Positions 31,536 to 45,186 of a stretch of 64,000 nt of DNA are shown piece by piece (the first letter of the stretch is position 1; each line of letters starts with the position of its first letter). The DNA is from Zingiber officinale. Lineage: Eukaryota; Streptophyta; Magnoliopsida; Zingiberales; Zingiberaceae. The notes below the pieces were generated by a model. It was not told where the DNA came from. It was given only the letters and a program-made list of their open reading frames with translations, and made no database searches. A program made the translations under genes and the position numbers. The stretch lies in NCBI RefSeq assembly GCF_018446385.1, contig NC_055991.1:103151712-103215711 (forward strand). The letters are read 5' to 3'.

Positions 31536-33754
31536 ACGGTAACCTTTGAAATTCCAAACATTGCACCATTTAGTGTTAATGCAATACTTGATACAGGTGC
31601 CACATCCTGTTGCATTGACAAAAGGTGTATACCGGCGCAAGCTTTAGAAGAAAATTCTTATACAATAGTAATTAATGGAGTCAATTCAAAGCAGTCAGCT
31701 AATTGGAAGCTTAAAGGAGGACAAATGATAATCGGAGAAAACAAATTCAGGATTCCTTTTACATACTCCTTTGAAATGACCTTAGGAGAAGGAATACAAA
31801 TGGTCCTTGGGTGCAATTTCATCATAAGTATGTAAGGAGGCCTAAGAACTATCATTACAAGACAGAACGCAGCCTCCGCAATAGAAGAATTAGAACTGGA
31901 CGAAGAGGAATACTTGGACATAAAGGAGCAGGTATTCTTTGCTGGTAATCCATCAAGCACTAATATTTTGATGAAACATGGACCATTGCTTGCCAGACTT
32001 AGAGAACAAGGCTATATTGGAGAAAATCCCCTCCAACATTGGGCCAATAATCAAATTATCTGCAAAATTGATATCATTAACCCAGACATTACCATTCAAG
32101 ACAAACCTTTGTCACATGTAACACCGGCGATGAGGCGGGCCTTTGATAAGCACGTTAAAGCCTTATTAAAGCTAAAAGTAATCAGGTTCAGTAAGTCAAG
32201 ACACAGAACTATGGCCATGATTGTGCAATCCGGAACAAGTGTAGATCTAACCACAGGCAAGGAGATAAAAGGTAAAGAAAGAATGATGTTTAATTATCGA
32301 CCTAAACGACAACACATATAAAGATCGGTATAGTTTACCTAGGATAAATACTATTCAAGAAGGTAAGAAATTCTAAGATCTACTCAGAAGTTTGATCTAA
32401 GTCGGATTCCACCAAATAGTGCTGAATCCACTTCGATCAAGGACAACTTTTTTTGCCCTGGGTTATATGAATGGTTGGTAATGCCATTCGACTTAAAGAA
32501 TGCTTCATGGTTTTCCATGTAAAGATGGACTTCCGCTTTAAAGGTACGGAGGAATTTTTAGCCTCTATATTGATGATATTTTGCCTTTCAAAAACAGAGA
32601 AGGAGCATATTACATCCAGAAGTTATGCTCAACATATGTGAGCAACATGGGTTGGTTTTATCACCAACCAAATGCAAGATCACAGCATCAAGGATTGAAT
32701 TTCTTGGGGCGGAGATTGGTGAAGGAAAGCTACTACTACAACCGTATATCATAAAGAAGATTAATGAGGTACAGGACGACAAGCTTAAGGAAAAGAAGGG
32801 TATGAGGTCGTGGCTTGGTGTTTTAAACTATGCTAGAACATATATACTAAATCTAAGCTCAAAGCTTGGGCCGTTATATGAGAAGACATCTCCTCGTGGG
32901 GATAAAAGAATGAAGGCTTCCTGATTGGGCCCTTGTAAAACAGATCAAAGCCAGGCACACAGTTACCAGATTTAGAGATCCCTCCGAACATGCCTATATT
33001 ATTATGAGACAGATGGGTCAATAATAGGGTGGGGAGGTATGCAAATGGAAGCCCAATAAGGCTAACCCTGTGAATATGGAAAGGTATTCGCCTACGCCAT
33101 GGAAAATTTCCCACAATTAAATTTGTAATTGATTCGTAGATCTTTCTGTAATGGAGACGATGAGCGATTAAAGATTCATTTCCTAGACAAGGAGGAGATT
33201 ACATTAAGAACAGACTGTCAAGCAATTATCGGCTTCCACAATAAATCTGTCAAAAATAAACCTTCCGGAGTACGATGGATAGCCTTCATGGATTTCATAA
33301 TGTGCATCGGAATAAAGGTAAACTTTGAACATATTGATGGCAAGTTAAATATTTTTGCAGATAGCTTGTCAAGGTTAGTAGAAGATCAAGAGATGGTAGC
33401 AGTGCTGACAGAGGAAGGTCGGGGGGGCTCCACCCAATTCCCCTTACTAACAGAATACGAAGACCTAATTCATGACACTGCTAAAAGGATAATTCTCCAA
33501 GAAGAAAACCCAAAACGCCATAGGATGAAAGAAATTGAAGATCAAGCTATGAAATGCCTCCTGGCAATAACGAGTTTGAGCTTATCCAACGGATGAAAGA
33601 ATATGATTTTAATCATAGAAGGCATCCGGGAGGTGGAAAAGAAAATTACTGGACGGAGAAGCTCCTAATTATTCAAGAAACACGAAAAGACCTTTGGAGA
33701 GCATCCAATGCTTTACGCGACGTCTATCGTGTAATACAGGAAACCCCACCATAG
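31536..33754 (+). pseudogene. Badnavirus-like protease-RT-RNase H, copy 2
   Basis: Counterpart of 7583-9832. The protease motif and the same TAA stop are present. The frame is open to 32321 and is then broken repeatedly. Between about 32240 and 33180 it has numerous 1-3-base deletions and substitutions relative to copy 1, including loss of the YIDD frame near 32570. After 33180 the match becomes nearly perfect again and the RNase H end (TDCQAIIGF, FADSLSRL) is readable. This copy cannot encode a working RT. Confidence 0.8.
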
Positions 33755-34595
33755 CTAGGAAGCAAGTGGTGAGCCCAAAATCCTACAGATGTAAAGTGGA
33801 AAGGATTGAGCCCCGGGGAGCCGTCCTTTCTCTAGTCACTATTAGCTGTAAAGTTACTTTATGTAAAATAAAGGTATGATGAGTCAGTATGTGCTGTAAA
33901 GTCCATAATAGCCGACAAAGGTGATGTGTAAGGACAATGGGGCTAAAGAAGGGCACCCGCTTCTTATCGTCACAACTTTGACGAAGCTATATAAGGACTA
34001 TGAGTGTAAAGGTTTAGACACACTTGAACAATACCAAGGTGTTTATTCCTAAGTAATAGTTTTCGTGAGATTGTAAAACCTTTCCGAAGGTGAAATAAAT
34101 TCTGAGCTTTGACTTGGGTTTCATTTCAAAATTATTTCATGGAAGGCGATCCTATTTTGGTATCAGAGCTTTGAGTTTTAAGCTCATGGCAGGCTAAAAT
34201 TTTTTCTAGGTTCAAGGTGAAGGTAAGGGATTTTTGTGCCATTTAAAATAATATATGCTTGTTATTTATCCCTATTTACAAGAAGTTAATCGCAAGGCTG
34301 AAAGGTGGAGATTCGACAAACATCCTTGGTCTGGAGTTCCGCAAGGCTAGTAAGTGTGTAAGACGGTAAGCCGAAGGCCTTAATTGAGGATACTTCTTGG
34401 TAAGGATTACTAATATATTCAGATAAGCATATGATAAGGCGACCGAAGATAAGCATATGATAAGGCGACCGAATTTGTTAACTAAATGCAAAAGACTGCC
34501 GTGTGCGTAAGCCTCCAAACGGAGCCATTAATCAGGTGAGTATGAAAGTTTTATAAATTCCTAAGCTGTAAGTATGAGTATCTGATATATCACCT
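33755..34595 (+). promoter_or_regulatory. Pararetrovirus intergenic region, copy 2
   Basis: Almost identical to 9833-10672. It keeps the TATATAA box (33988-33994), the primer site TGGTATCAGAGC at 34158, and the 26-bp direct repeat (about 34421-34472). One extra base occurs at 'atcaggtgagt' near 34533. Confidence 0.7.
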
Positions 34596-34730
34596 ATGTC
34601 CGAAAGATTTGAGCAAAATATAAAAGAATGGTATAACAAGTCCCGAATCGTAAACCTTGAATACCTAGATCTTGCTGAAACATCAAAACCAAAAGTCTTG
34701 GAGTTAGCCCATATTATCAGGGAGTACTAA
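34596..34730 (+). pseudogene. Badnavirus-like ORF1 fragment, copy 2
   Basis: The same 44-codon fragment as at 10673-10807, with the same TAA. It is followed by the same switch into inverted viral DNA, so the rearrangement junction predates the 24-kb duplication. Confidence 0.7.
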
Positions 34731-34781
34731 TAACGCACCAGTTTGCTGTTGGGCCGACGGGAGAGTCCATGGCTCACTGTA

Positions 34782-35490
34782 TTATCTTTTTATCTTCCTG
34801 ATTTTTGCTCTAATAAATCCCGAATTTTGGTAAGGATTTGGAAATTCTGGTCGTTCTATTGCTGGTGGTCCCATCATGGTATCCTTTGGTGGATTATACT
34901 TTGAGATTGCTGATGATGAAGCAAAGAGGCCTTCGTCTTTCTTTTGGATAGGATAATCCATTTCCAAGCCTTCCTCTAGGTCCAGATGAGCTATCATCTG
35001 TTCATCAAAGACGTCTGGTTCAGCTGAATAAAAAGAAGTTGAAGAGTCATACCCACCACCTTCCGTATAGAATGGATTAATCCATTCGTCGCTGGGCATA
35101 TCCTCCGCGAGAGCATATAGCCGCTGATAGGATGTTGAAGGATCAACAACCTTCTTTCGTGGTAGGAGTTTGTCCATCAAATTGGTCCAAGCTGTGGTTC
35201 CAAGCTGGACTGTCGGGGTAGTGGTCTGAACTACAGTCTGTTGATCGGTTGAACCAAAACCCCTGGTTCCTCTAACAGTATGTGGCAATTCGACCACTTG
35301 TACAATTTCCGGGGTGACTATTTTTCCAAAATTAACTAAGCTATGACTTCTCCTTTGTTTAATATTATGTTACCATATGCCATATTAAACACGAATTTTT
35401 AACTTCACCTCGGAAGTCATTGTCGATAACTCCCCCCTAATGTATATCCTTGTGCGCCACGCAACTCCAGATCGTAGGCTATCCATCCAT
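34782..35490 (-). pseudogene. Inverted dUTPase 3' half and polyprotein, copy 2
   Basis: Counterpart of 10859-11600. The acidic downstream part is intact to 34782. The dUTPase part is more damaged than in copy 1: bases are lost near 35320, 35390 and 35430, and about 31 bp next to the hAT element, including motif 2 residues and the left target duplication, are missing. Confidence 0.7.
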
Positions 35491-35996
35491 AAGGGTGTCA
35501 ATTAGGGTGGGTCGGGTCGGGTTGAGTTTTTTGTTTTTTTTAACCCAACCCGAATCCGACCCGAACCCGAGTTCACCCCTACACTCCTCAACCCGAACCC
35601 GAACCCGACCAACCCGATCAACCCGAACTCGACCCATATAACTCGAAAATCCGATTCAAAATGACTTTTTTGGGCTATTTTCCCTATAATTTTTCACTTT
35701 TATCTCAATACTCCATCATTATCATACAATCATGATATTAATATACATAAAAATATCTAAATTTTTAAAATAAAATTTGATTTAATCCAAAAAAAAACCC
35801 ACAAAACCCTATATTTAAGCCAACCTGGGTCAACCCGGGTCAACCCGAACCCGACCCGATCCAACCTGAAAATTTTTTACTCTCCAACCCTCCAACCCGA
35901 ACCCGACCCGAACCCGAAAATGCCCAACCCGAACTTGATTTTTTTCGGGTCGACTCGGGTTGGGTCGTCGGGTCGGGTTCATTTTTGACACCCCTA
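35491..35996. mobile_element. hAT-like element, copy 2 (left end eroded)
   Basis: Counterpart of 11601-12106. The right end TTGACACCCCTA and its flank ACGCTAAG are intact. The left end reads AAGGGTGTCAATT after 'ccatccat', so the terminal TAGG and the left 8-bp flank are gone. An extra CCCGAACCCGA-type repeat is present near 35905. The element could not be excised cleanly in this copy. Confidence 0.75.
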
Positions 35997-36857
35997 ACGC
36001 TAAGCCGGTCGGTATTAACTCTCGTTCACCTGCTTCAATTATATAGGAATGATTAAGAGTGAAATCATACCCTGCAGCTCCTGCCGTTCTTCTTTCTAGT
36101 ATTATGACATCAGGATTTACTTTGGGGTATTCTTCCCTTAGCATTGCCAGAATTTCATTTTCTGGGGAGGTGATCTCCACATCTTCATGATGGGTCCTTT
36201 GAACTTCGCGGTCTTCAATTGTAGGAGTATACCTCTGGAACTGCATCAAAACACTGCCGTCTAGTAGTGCTCGGGTTTGTTCTCTAGTTGGTGCTACTGG
36301 GGCATCTGGAATCCCTGAGCACTATTAATACCATGGCCCTGTATCTCGCCTATATAGAGCATATATTCTGATCATTACGAGGCCCATATGCATATGGTAA
36401 AATCCTGCCTCTCGTAAGACTTGATGGCTTTATTGTGTAACTAGTGGTAAGTCCACTTGATTTTGTTCAATACAAAGGATGTCTTCTTCAGAATAATGTT
36501 GATAGACCCTATATTGAGTGGGTCTAAATCCAGCTGAGTATAGAACTTCTGCCGGTACCATGCCAGCTCTTCTGGACCGTGAGATCTCCAATTGCTCTTC
36601 AAGACTTATTTGGCTCTTAATAGTACGCCTGAGCGTCTTTGGCTTGGCATTATCCTTTGCTGTATATTATAGAATCTTCGTTGGTTTGTCCGGTAATCCT
36701 TGATCTGATCCTCAGCACTAGAGACTTGAACTGTTGAGGTAGTTGATACTGCCGGTGGTCTTGCAGGATTCATTTCTTCTTCTTTTGCTGAAGAATATCC
36801 GATGGGTTGCGATAAACCAGAATTGAACCCCTTTTCTTGGGAATAATTGGTTCCGTT
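35997..36857 (-). pseudogene. Inverted dUTPase 5' half, polyprotein start and ORF2 tail, copy 2
   Basis: Counterpart of 12107-12965. dUTPase motif 1 (TAGAAGYDF) is intact at about 36090-36070, and the ATGA boundary is at 36773-36770. Small indels and substitutions lie between 36290 and 36420. The right edge reads 'ggttccgttcccaagg', about 12 bases shorter than copy 1, so the TGAC flank is lost here. Confidence 0.7.
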
Positions 36858-37032
36858 CCCAAGGTTTGATGATGGATGTTTTATGAGATGGTGTGAGTTA
36901 GAGTGGTGCTCGAGGGTGAAGTTGACTTAAAGGAAATTGGTGGGTTTGATGGCATGGGTGTGAGTGTATCGGCCAAAGTGAGATTTAAGATGTTAGAGGT
37001 GGAGAAGATTTGTCATATGTTACTTAGCTAGT
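36858..37032 (+). repeat. Remainder of third 200-bp unit, copy 2
   Basis: Counterpart of 12966-13152, with a few bases lost ('gtttgatggcatggg' for 'gtttgacgtggcatggg'). No coding content. Confidence 0.65.
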
Positions 37033-37051
37033 AAAGCAATAAAGGTTGTAA

Positions 37052-38971
37052 TAGAGGCAGTAGATACGATGATTAATAGAAGAATTAGTATTTTGTGTGT
37101 ACAAGAGACAAAATGGATAGGTGAGAAGGCAAAGATGATAAAAAAGTTAGATTTTAAGTTTTGATAAATAGGAAAGAGTAAACAAGAAATGAAGTGAATA
37201 TTTTTATAGATAGCTCATTAAAGGATATAGTTGTAGAAATAGTTAAAAAGGGAGATAGAATTATAACTCTTAAGATAGTAGTGATGAAAGAAAACTATGA
37301 ATGGAATTAACATATATGTAGATGAAAGTACCAAATTAAGGTTTTGGGATGACCTAGATAAAGTATTACAAAACATTCTACTAAATGAATGATTTTAATA
37401 TGCAGAGATCTAAATGAGCGTGTCGGAGTGAAAAATAAGGAATATGAAAAGGTGCGTGGGTTATGAGTTTGGAACAAGAAATGAAAAGGGGAAAACTATA
37501 TTGAATTTTGAAATAGCATATGACCTTATACTAATTAATATATTTTTTAAGAAAAGAGAAGAATACTTGATTATATTCAAAAGTGAGAATAATAAATCGT
37601 AAATTGACTTTATGGTTAGGAAGAGAAATAGAAAGATTTATAAAGATTGATATCAATTGAAGGAAAATATACACGACTTCTAGAATTAAGTGATTGAAGT
37701 TAAAGAATAGTAAGCAAAACATATTTAAGATAGAAATACAAGTATTAGTTGAAATATACGATGGCTTTAATACATCATGAGATAAGATGATATCAAAGTT
37801 GAAAATAGTAGTAAGAGTGTGCACAGTGAGTCAAAAGAGTATGCACCACCAAATAAAGAATTTTGATGATAAAATGAGAAAGTGTTGGAGAAAGTGATGG
37901 AAAAACGAATAGTCTATAAAAAATTATATATTTATGAGACCGAGAAAAACTTAAAAAAATAAACAATAGACAAGAAAGAGGCTAAGAAAGCAAGGAATGA
38001 ACTTTTGACTGGTTATATCAAAAATTGGATATAAAAGAAGGGATAAGAGACATTTATAGAATAACTAAAGTGAGAGAGAGTAAGATGAGATCTTATCCAA
38101 ATAAGATGAATTATAGATGAATGCAATAGAGTACTAGTAAATGATGGAGAAATAAAATAGTGGTGGAAGAAGTATTTTTATCAACTTTTTAATAAAGTTT
38201 AGGTGACCAACTTAACTTAGGTAATTTAAGTAAGTTAAATGAGTATAGAAATTTAAATTTTTATTATAGAATTCAAACTTAAAAAATAGAACAAGCTTTA
38301 AATGGGATGAAAAATGAAAAAATCGTTGGACTAGATGATATTCTGATAGATGTATGAAAGTATCTAGGGAAACAAGGTATTGAATGACTTATAAAATTAA
38401 TTAACATGATATTGAAAATGAAAAAAAGTCTAATCAAGGAAGGTAAGTACTCTAGTTCTCTTATATAAGAACAAGGGAGACATACAAAATTATGCAAACT
38501 ATAGGGGTATTAAACTAATGAGTCATACCATGAAATTTTGAGAAAGAGTAATAGAAAAAAAGATTAAGGAAGGAGATCACGATAATCGAAAATTAATTTG
38601 GATTCATGTCTGGAAAGTCAATAATAGAAGTTATACATCTTCTCAGACAACAAATTGAAAAGTATGGGGAGCAAAAACAAGATCTATAAATTGGTATTCA
38701 TTGACTTAAAAAGCTTATTATAAAAGAGAAATTATATAGAGAATTCTAAAAAAGAAAGGTGTTAGCGTAGCATATATTGAACTAATATGTACAAGTAACG
38801 ACCATAGTGAAGACTTCAGATAAATTAACTGAAGCATTTTCAATAAAGATAGGGTTACATTAAGGATAAGCTTAAGTCTTTATTTTTTACACTAATCATG
38901 CACGAACAGACACATTCAAAATAAGTGCATGTTGTTTGTAGATGATATTATTTTGGTAGATGAGACACGTT
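37052..38971 (+). mobile_element. RTE-type LINE relic A, copy 2
   Basis: Near-identical counterpart of LINE relic A. The same stops and truncation points are present, showing that it was already dead before the duplication. Confidence 0.7.
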
Positions 38972-41900
38972 ATGATGACTGGTCATGACCGGTCCTAAGC
39001 TCGGATAAAGGAGGAGGGTTGCGTTAGGTTGTCAGCCAGCGTTAAAACTATGACAAATATTCAATGAATGAATCCATTAAATTATTGTGCTAATGCTAAG
39101 TTGTTCCCTGGAAGGAACACGTTGCAGTGTTCGACTGTAGCGCCTCGACAAAGACTGCTATATCTCCAGAATTTGGGTGTAGTGCTAAATATGCAAGAGT
39201 TCACATTACATGATTCGACTGTAACGTATCAGTAAGGACCGCTACATCTCCGTAAGAACTTCGGTGTAGTGTTAAATAAGTAAGAGTTCTCATACCATAA
39301 GTTGGATAAGAACAAATATGATAGGAAAATTAATAACCTGAAATTTGAAACATGGAACATAGGAACTCTTACTAGTAAATCAATGGAGGTAGTAGATACG
39401 ATGATTAGGAGAAGAATTAGTATTTTGTATGTATAAGAGACAAAATGGGTGGGCGAGAAGGTAAAGATGATAGAGAACTTGGGTTTTAAGTTATGGTACA
39501 TCGAAAAAATTAAAGTAAGAAATGAAGTGGGTATTATTGTAGATAGTTCGTTAAAGGATGAAGTTGTAGGAGTAACTAAAAAAGAGGATAGAATTATAAC
39601 CCTTAAGATAATAGTAACGAAAGAAATTATGAACATAATTAGCGTATATGAACCGCAAGTAGAATTAGATGAAACTCTAAATCAAGGTTTGAGATGACTT
39701 AGATGAAATATTAAAAAATATTCCACAAAATGAAATGATTTTAATAGGAGGTGATCTAAATGAATATGTCAGAGTGAAAAATGAAGAATATGAGAGGGTA
39801 CATGAGAGTTATGAGTTTGGAACGAGAAATAAGGAAGGAAAAACTATATTAATTTGTGATAACATATGATCTTATATTAGCTAATATATTTTTTAAGAAA
39901 AGAGAAGAACACTTAGTGGGGTGTATTCAATCAAAAGATTGAATGATTTTCAATAATTTTTTTTTTAATGATAGACTTTTATGGAGTTGATAGATTTTTA
40001 TTAACTTTTATAGAATTTTCCATAGTTGTGAAAAGAATTACATGGAGTTCTATAGACTTTTTTGCGAGATTTTTGTATACATTTGTAAACTTCATGAAAA
40101 TTTGTAGATTTATAGGAAAGAAAAATTCTATAAGTTTCGTTATTGTCGATATGATAAACATCGCTCCACATTCGAACTTATCTTTTTCCTATTATTGAAT
40201 ATATTTATTGTTTTCTGGGCATGTGTTTTCCTCGTAGGAATTGCTCCTGATTTATCTTATTACAATGTGTGTTTGGTTGGTTAGAATAGTTATTCTAGTC
40301 CTATGAATTCTTATGGAATAGGAGCTCGATGTTTGATTCTGAACATGAACTTGGAATATCAAATTCTTATATTCCTTATTTTATTCTAAGGAATTTTTAT
40401 TCCTCTGCTATATTTACTGCACTAAATACTCCGATTAAATACATATTCGATGGGTGGTGGGTTGATAGAGAACGGATGATTAAATTGGTCCTTTAAGATC
40501 GAAGAAATAATTAAAATCGAGGAGTGGGAAGAGAAATGACTTATTCGTAAAAAAATTAAGGCGATTGAAGTCTATAGAAATCTCGAGGGTGAAGAGAAGA
40601 CTTTTTTTTAAAGTTGTACCAAGTGTTTTGGAGAGCTCTTATTGGTTAAAATTTGTATCGAAGGAATTTAAAGGAATCGAAAATCTATTGAAACTTTGAA
40701 TACGAAAAGATTTTTATAGAGTTTTAAAAAGTCAATTTGAATACTACATGATTTTTAAAACTCTATAAAAATCTAATTTGGATTCCACTAGATTTCTATA
40801 AAGTTTATAAAAGTCTAGAATATCTAAACTTTTAAAATCTACAAAAATCATTTAAAGTAATTAAAAGTAATTAAAAGTAATTAAAAGTAATTAAAAGTAA
40901 TTAAAAGTCTAACATTGAATACATCTCTCTTAGTCACATTCAAAAGTGGGAATAATAAATCACAAATTGACTTTTCTTATGGTTAGGAAGAAGGATAGAA
41001 ATATTTGTAAAAATTGCAAAGTCATTCCTGGATAAAGCTTAACTACCCAATATAGATTAGTGTGTTGGATATACGCCTCAAACATAGTATCAATAGAAAG
41101 AAAATATATATGACTCCTAGAACTAAGTGATGGAAGTTTAAAGATGAGAAACAAAATATATTTAAGGAGAAGGTAGAAGCATTAGGTGAAATATACGATG
41201 ACTCTAATATAACATGGGATAAGATGGTATCAAAGTTGAAAATAGTAGCTAAGAGTGTACTCGGTGGGATATGCACCATTAAGTAAGGAATCTTGGTGGT
41301 GGAATGAGAAAGTACAAGAGAAAGTGAAGGAAAAACGAATAACTTATAAGGAATTATATATTTGTAAGAACGAGGAAATTTAAAAAAATATTCAATAGCC
41401 TAGAAAGAAGCTAAGAAAGTAGTTAGTGAAGTAAAAAATGAAACTTTTGAATGATTATATTAAAAATTGGATACAAAAGAAGGGGAATAGATAAAGTGAG
41501 AGAAAGGAAAATAAGACATCTTATCCAAATAAAATGTATTAAAGATGAACGTAATAGGGTATTAGTAACGATGGAGAAATAAAAATGGTGGAAGAAGTAT
41601 TTTCATCAACTTTTTAGTGAAGGTTTAGGTAACCAACTTAACTTAGGTAATTTAAGTAAGTCAAATGAGCATAAAATTTTAATTTTTATCATAGAATTTA
41701 AACTTCAGAAGTAGAACAAACTTTAAATGGGATGTACAATGGAAAAGCCGTGTTGTACTAGATGATATTTCGATAGAGGTAATGTTTGAAATATACAATG
41801 ACTCTAATATAACATAGGATAAGATGATATCAAAATTGAAAATAGTAACTAAGAGTGTACTCGGTGAGTCACAGGGACATGCACCACTAAGTAAGGAATC

Positions 41901-43720
41901 TTGGTGGTTGAATGAGAAAGTACAAGAGAAAGTGAAGGAAAAAACGAATAGTTTATAAGGAATTATATATTTGTAATAACGGGAAAATTTTAAAAAATAT
42001 ACAATAGCCTAGAAAGAAGTTAAGAAAGTAGTGAGTGAAGCAAAAAATGAAACTTTTGAACGATTATATCAAAAATTGGATACAAAAGAAGGGGAAAGAG
42101 ATATTTATATAATAGCTAAAGTGAGAGAAAGGAAAACAAGGGATCTTATCCAAATAAAATGTATTAACGATGAACGTAATAGGGTATTAGTAAACGATGG
42201 AGAAATAAAATTGGTGGAAGAGGTATTTTCATCAACTTTTTAGTGAAGGTTTAGGTGATCAACTTAACTTAGGTAATTTAAGTAGGTTAAATGAACATAA
42301 TAATTTTAATTTTTATCGTAGAATTCAAACTTAAGTAGAACAAACTTTAAATGGGATGCATAATGAAAAAATCGTCGTACTAGATGATATTCCGATAGAG
42401 GCATGGAAATGTTTAGGAAACAAGGTATTGAAGGGTTTACAAAATTATTTAACATGATATTGAAAACGAAAAAAATGTCTGATCAATGGAGGATATATAC
42501 TCGAGTTCCCTTATATAAGAACAAGGAAGACATACAAAATTATGCAAACTATAGGGGTATTAAACTAATGAGTCATACCATGAAATTTTAGAAAAATGTA
42601 ATAGAAAAAAAATCAAGGAAGGAGACCAAAAATTAAATTGGGTTGATGCTTGGAAGGTTGACAATAGAAGCTATACATCTTTTTAGATAATTAATTGAAA
42701 AATATCGGGAGCAAAAAACAATATCTACATATGATATTTATTGACTTAGAAAAAACTTATGATAGAGTTCTAAGAGAAATTATATGGAGAATTCTAGAAA
42801 AGAGAGGCGTTAGCGTAACATATATTAAACTAATTAAGGATATGTATGAGGATGTAATAACCAAATTAAAGACTTTAGGCGGAGTAACTGAAGCATTTTT
42901 AATAAAGATAGGGTTACATCAAGGATTAGTTCTAAGTTCCAATCTTGTCACACTAATTATGGACGAATTCACTGCGCATATGTCAATGTTGTTTGCAGAT
43001 GATATTATTTTGGTAGATGAAATACGTAAAGTAAATGCTAAACTAGAATCTTGGCGAGAAACACTAGAAGGAAAAGATTTTAAGCTTAGTAGATTAAATA
43101 TAGAATATATGGAATTCAAGTTTACCATATTAGAATTAATGAGATAATTGTTAAGATAAGAGAGGACGAGCTGATGAAGGGATTGAGAGAGATGTCTTAC
43201 ATAGAATACAAGCAGGATGGTTGAAATGGAGGGGAGCGTCGAGTGTTTTATATGATTGTAAAGTACCTCTAAAACAAAGCCGCAGTTAGATCTGTTATGT
43301 TATATGGAGCTAAATGGTGAGCTATGATTCGAGCACATGAGCAGAAGATGAGAGTTGCAGAGATGAGAATGTTAAGGTGGATGTGTGGACATACGAGAAT
43401 GGACAAAATAAGAAATGAGAGCATTAGAGAGAAAGTTGGAGTTGTATCTATTGAGGAAAAATTCTGAGAGACGTTTAAGATGGTATGGATATGTTCTTAG
43501 ACGACCAATAAATGTCCCAATTAGGCGATGTGAAATTATGACAAATACGCATATCAAACGAGGAAGAAGAAGATCAAAAAAAGACTTGGTTAGTAACAAT
43601 AAAACAAAATAAAATTTATTTAAGTATAGATGATGATATAGTAGGAGATAGAGCTCAATGACATAAAAGGATTCATATAGCCGACCCCACCTAGTGGGAT
43701 AAGGTTTGATGTTGTTGTTG
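38972..43720 (+). mobile_element. RTE-type LINE relic B, copy 2
   Basis: Near-identical counterpart of LINE relic B. The endonuclease piece is at 39449-39697 and the RT piece with LFADDIILVDE at 42695-43147. The internal 600-bp duplication (about 41188-42406) and the 3' end 'gccgaccccacctagtggg' plus TTG tail are all shared with copy 1. Confidence 0.8.
39917..40928. mobile_element. TIR element in LINE B, copy 2
   Basis: Counterpart of 16035-17060 with the same CTTAG flanks and AGTAATTAAA repeats. Its interior (about 40260-40760) has many more differences than the LINE around it, including replacement of 'ttattaggtcgactggtat' by 'ttaaatacatattcgat'. Confidence 0.6.
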
Positions 43721-43722
43721 AA

Positions 43723-44322
43723 TATTAGACGTAATAAAACAATCGTTAAGATAGGAGATGACGAGTTGTCCGAAACTAAAAGCTTTAAATATTTAGGATC
43801 ATTTTACTAAATGATGAAGGGATTGTGAGAGATGTCTTATATAGTAAAATGGTTGAAATGGAGGAGAGCGTCAGATGTTTTATGTGATCGTAAAGTGTTT
43901 CTACAAACGACAGTTAGACCTGTTATGTTGGGCTATGACTCGAGCATATGAGTAGAAGATAAGAGTTACAGAAATGAGGATGTTAAGGTGGATGTGTGGA
44001 CATACGAGGATGGACAAAATAAGAAATGAGTGCATTAGAGAGAGTCGGAGTTGTATCTATTGAGGGAAAACTCCGGTTCAAGATGACACAAATATGTACT
44101 TAGACAGCTAATAATGTTCCGGTTAGGCGATGTGAAACTCTGACAAGTATGCACATCAAACGAGTAAGATGAAGACTAAAAAAGACTTAATCAGTAATAA
44201 TAGAATAAGATAAAATTTATTTAAATATAGATGATGGTATAGTAGGGAATAGAGCCCAATGGTGTAGAAGAATCCATATAACCGATTTCATTTAGTGGGA
44301 TAAAGTTTGATGGTTGTTGTTA
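43723..44322 (+). mobile_element. RTE-type LINE relic C, copy 2
   Basis: Counterpart of 19855-20454, with only a few base differences and the same short TTG tail. Confidence 0.7.
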
Positions 44323-45186
44323 TACTTGGCAAAAAAACTTGTGCTGATATTCCTAGTCAATAATAAGATGACACTTTTGTTTTAAGCTGCTGTTGGACCG
44401 GTGGACCACTTATGATTTTGTCTATGGTGATCCAACTCAACACACATTTCACTATCTTGACCATCTATGATTAATTCATCTTGCCCACATTATTTATTCC
44501 AAGATTTAAATTTTGAGTGGTGCCAAAATTTTAATTTATGATCGAAACAATATAGTTTCGATACCGTATTGTGTTGTGCCGATATAGTTTCGGTATTTTT
44601 TAAAATATTATTTTTATTAATATTTGATTGCTATTTTAATATTATCTCATAAAATATTTAATATTTATTAAGTAAAAATCAATTTAATTAAAATTAAATT
44701 AAATTTATATATAGAATAATTTAGTTTATTAATTGTAGTATATTTTATAAAATTAGAAATTATATTACATTTTTTTTTTTATCTTTCTTAATAATCTGTT
44801 TTTCTATATTTATCTGGTAAAGAGATAAGCAAAGAAAAAAAAAAGTAATCATATATTTTTTTTTCTCTATGTACGGAGGGGAAAAAAATAATAGACAAAA
44901 GAGTAAAAGAATTAACAAGGAAGAAAAAAAGTTAATGCATAAACGAAAGAAAAAAATTAGGAAACAAAACAAAATTAATAAGGGAGAGAAATTAGCCATT
45001 AAAAAATAAAAATTTTAAACTAAATATTATAAAAAAGCCACTCGATCGCGATGGCTTTTGCAGCCTCGTGGAGGTTATCGTGATCTCGTAAGGTTGTGAT
45101 AGCCTCTACAAATCATGACAACCAATGGTGTCGGTGCCGGGCAGTAGGCAAAATGTCAAATTCTACTCGTGTTGTCCGGCACGGTA
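44323..45186. other. AT-rich spacer, copy 2
   Basis: Counterpart of 20455-21312. The A and T homopolymer runs near 44830-44870 are longer than in copy 1 (for example a nine-T run where copy 1 has six). No gene is seen. Confidence 0.4.
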
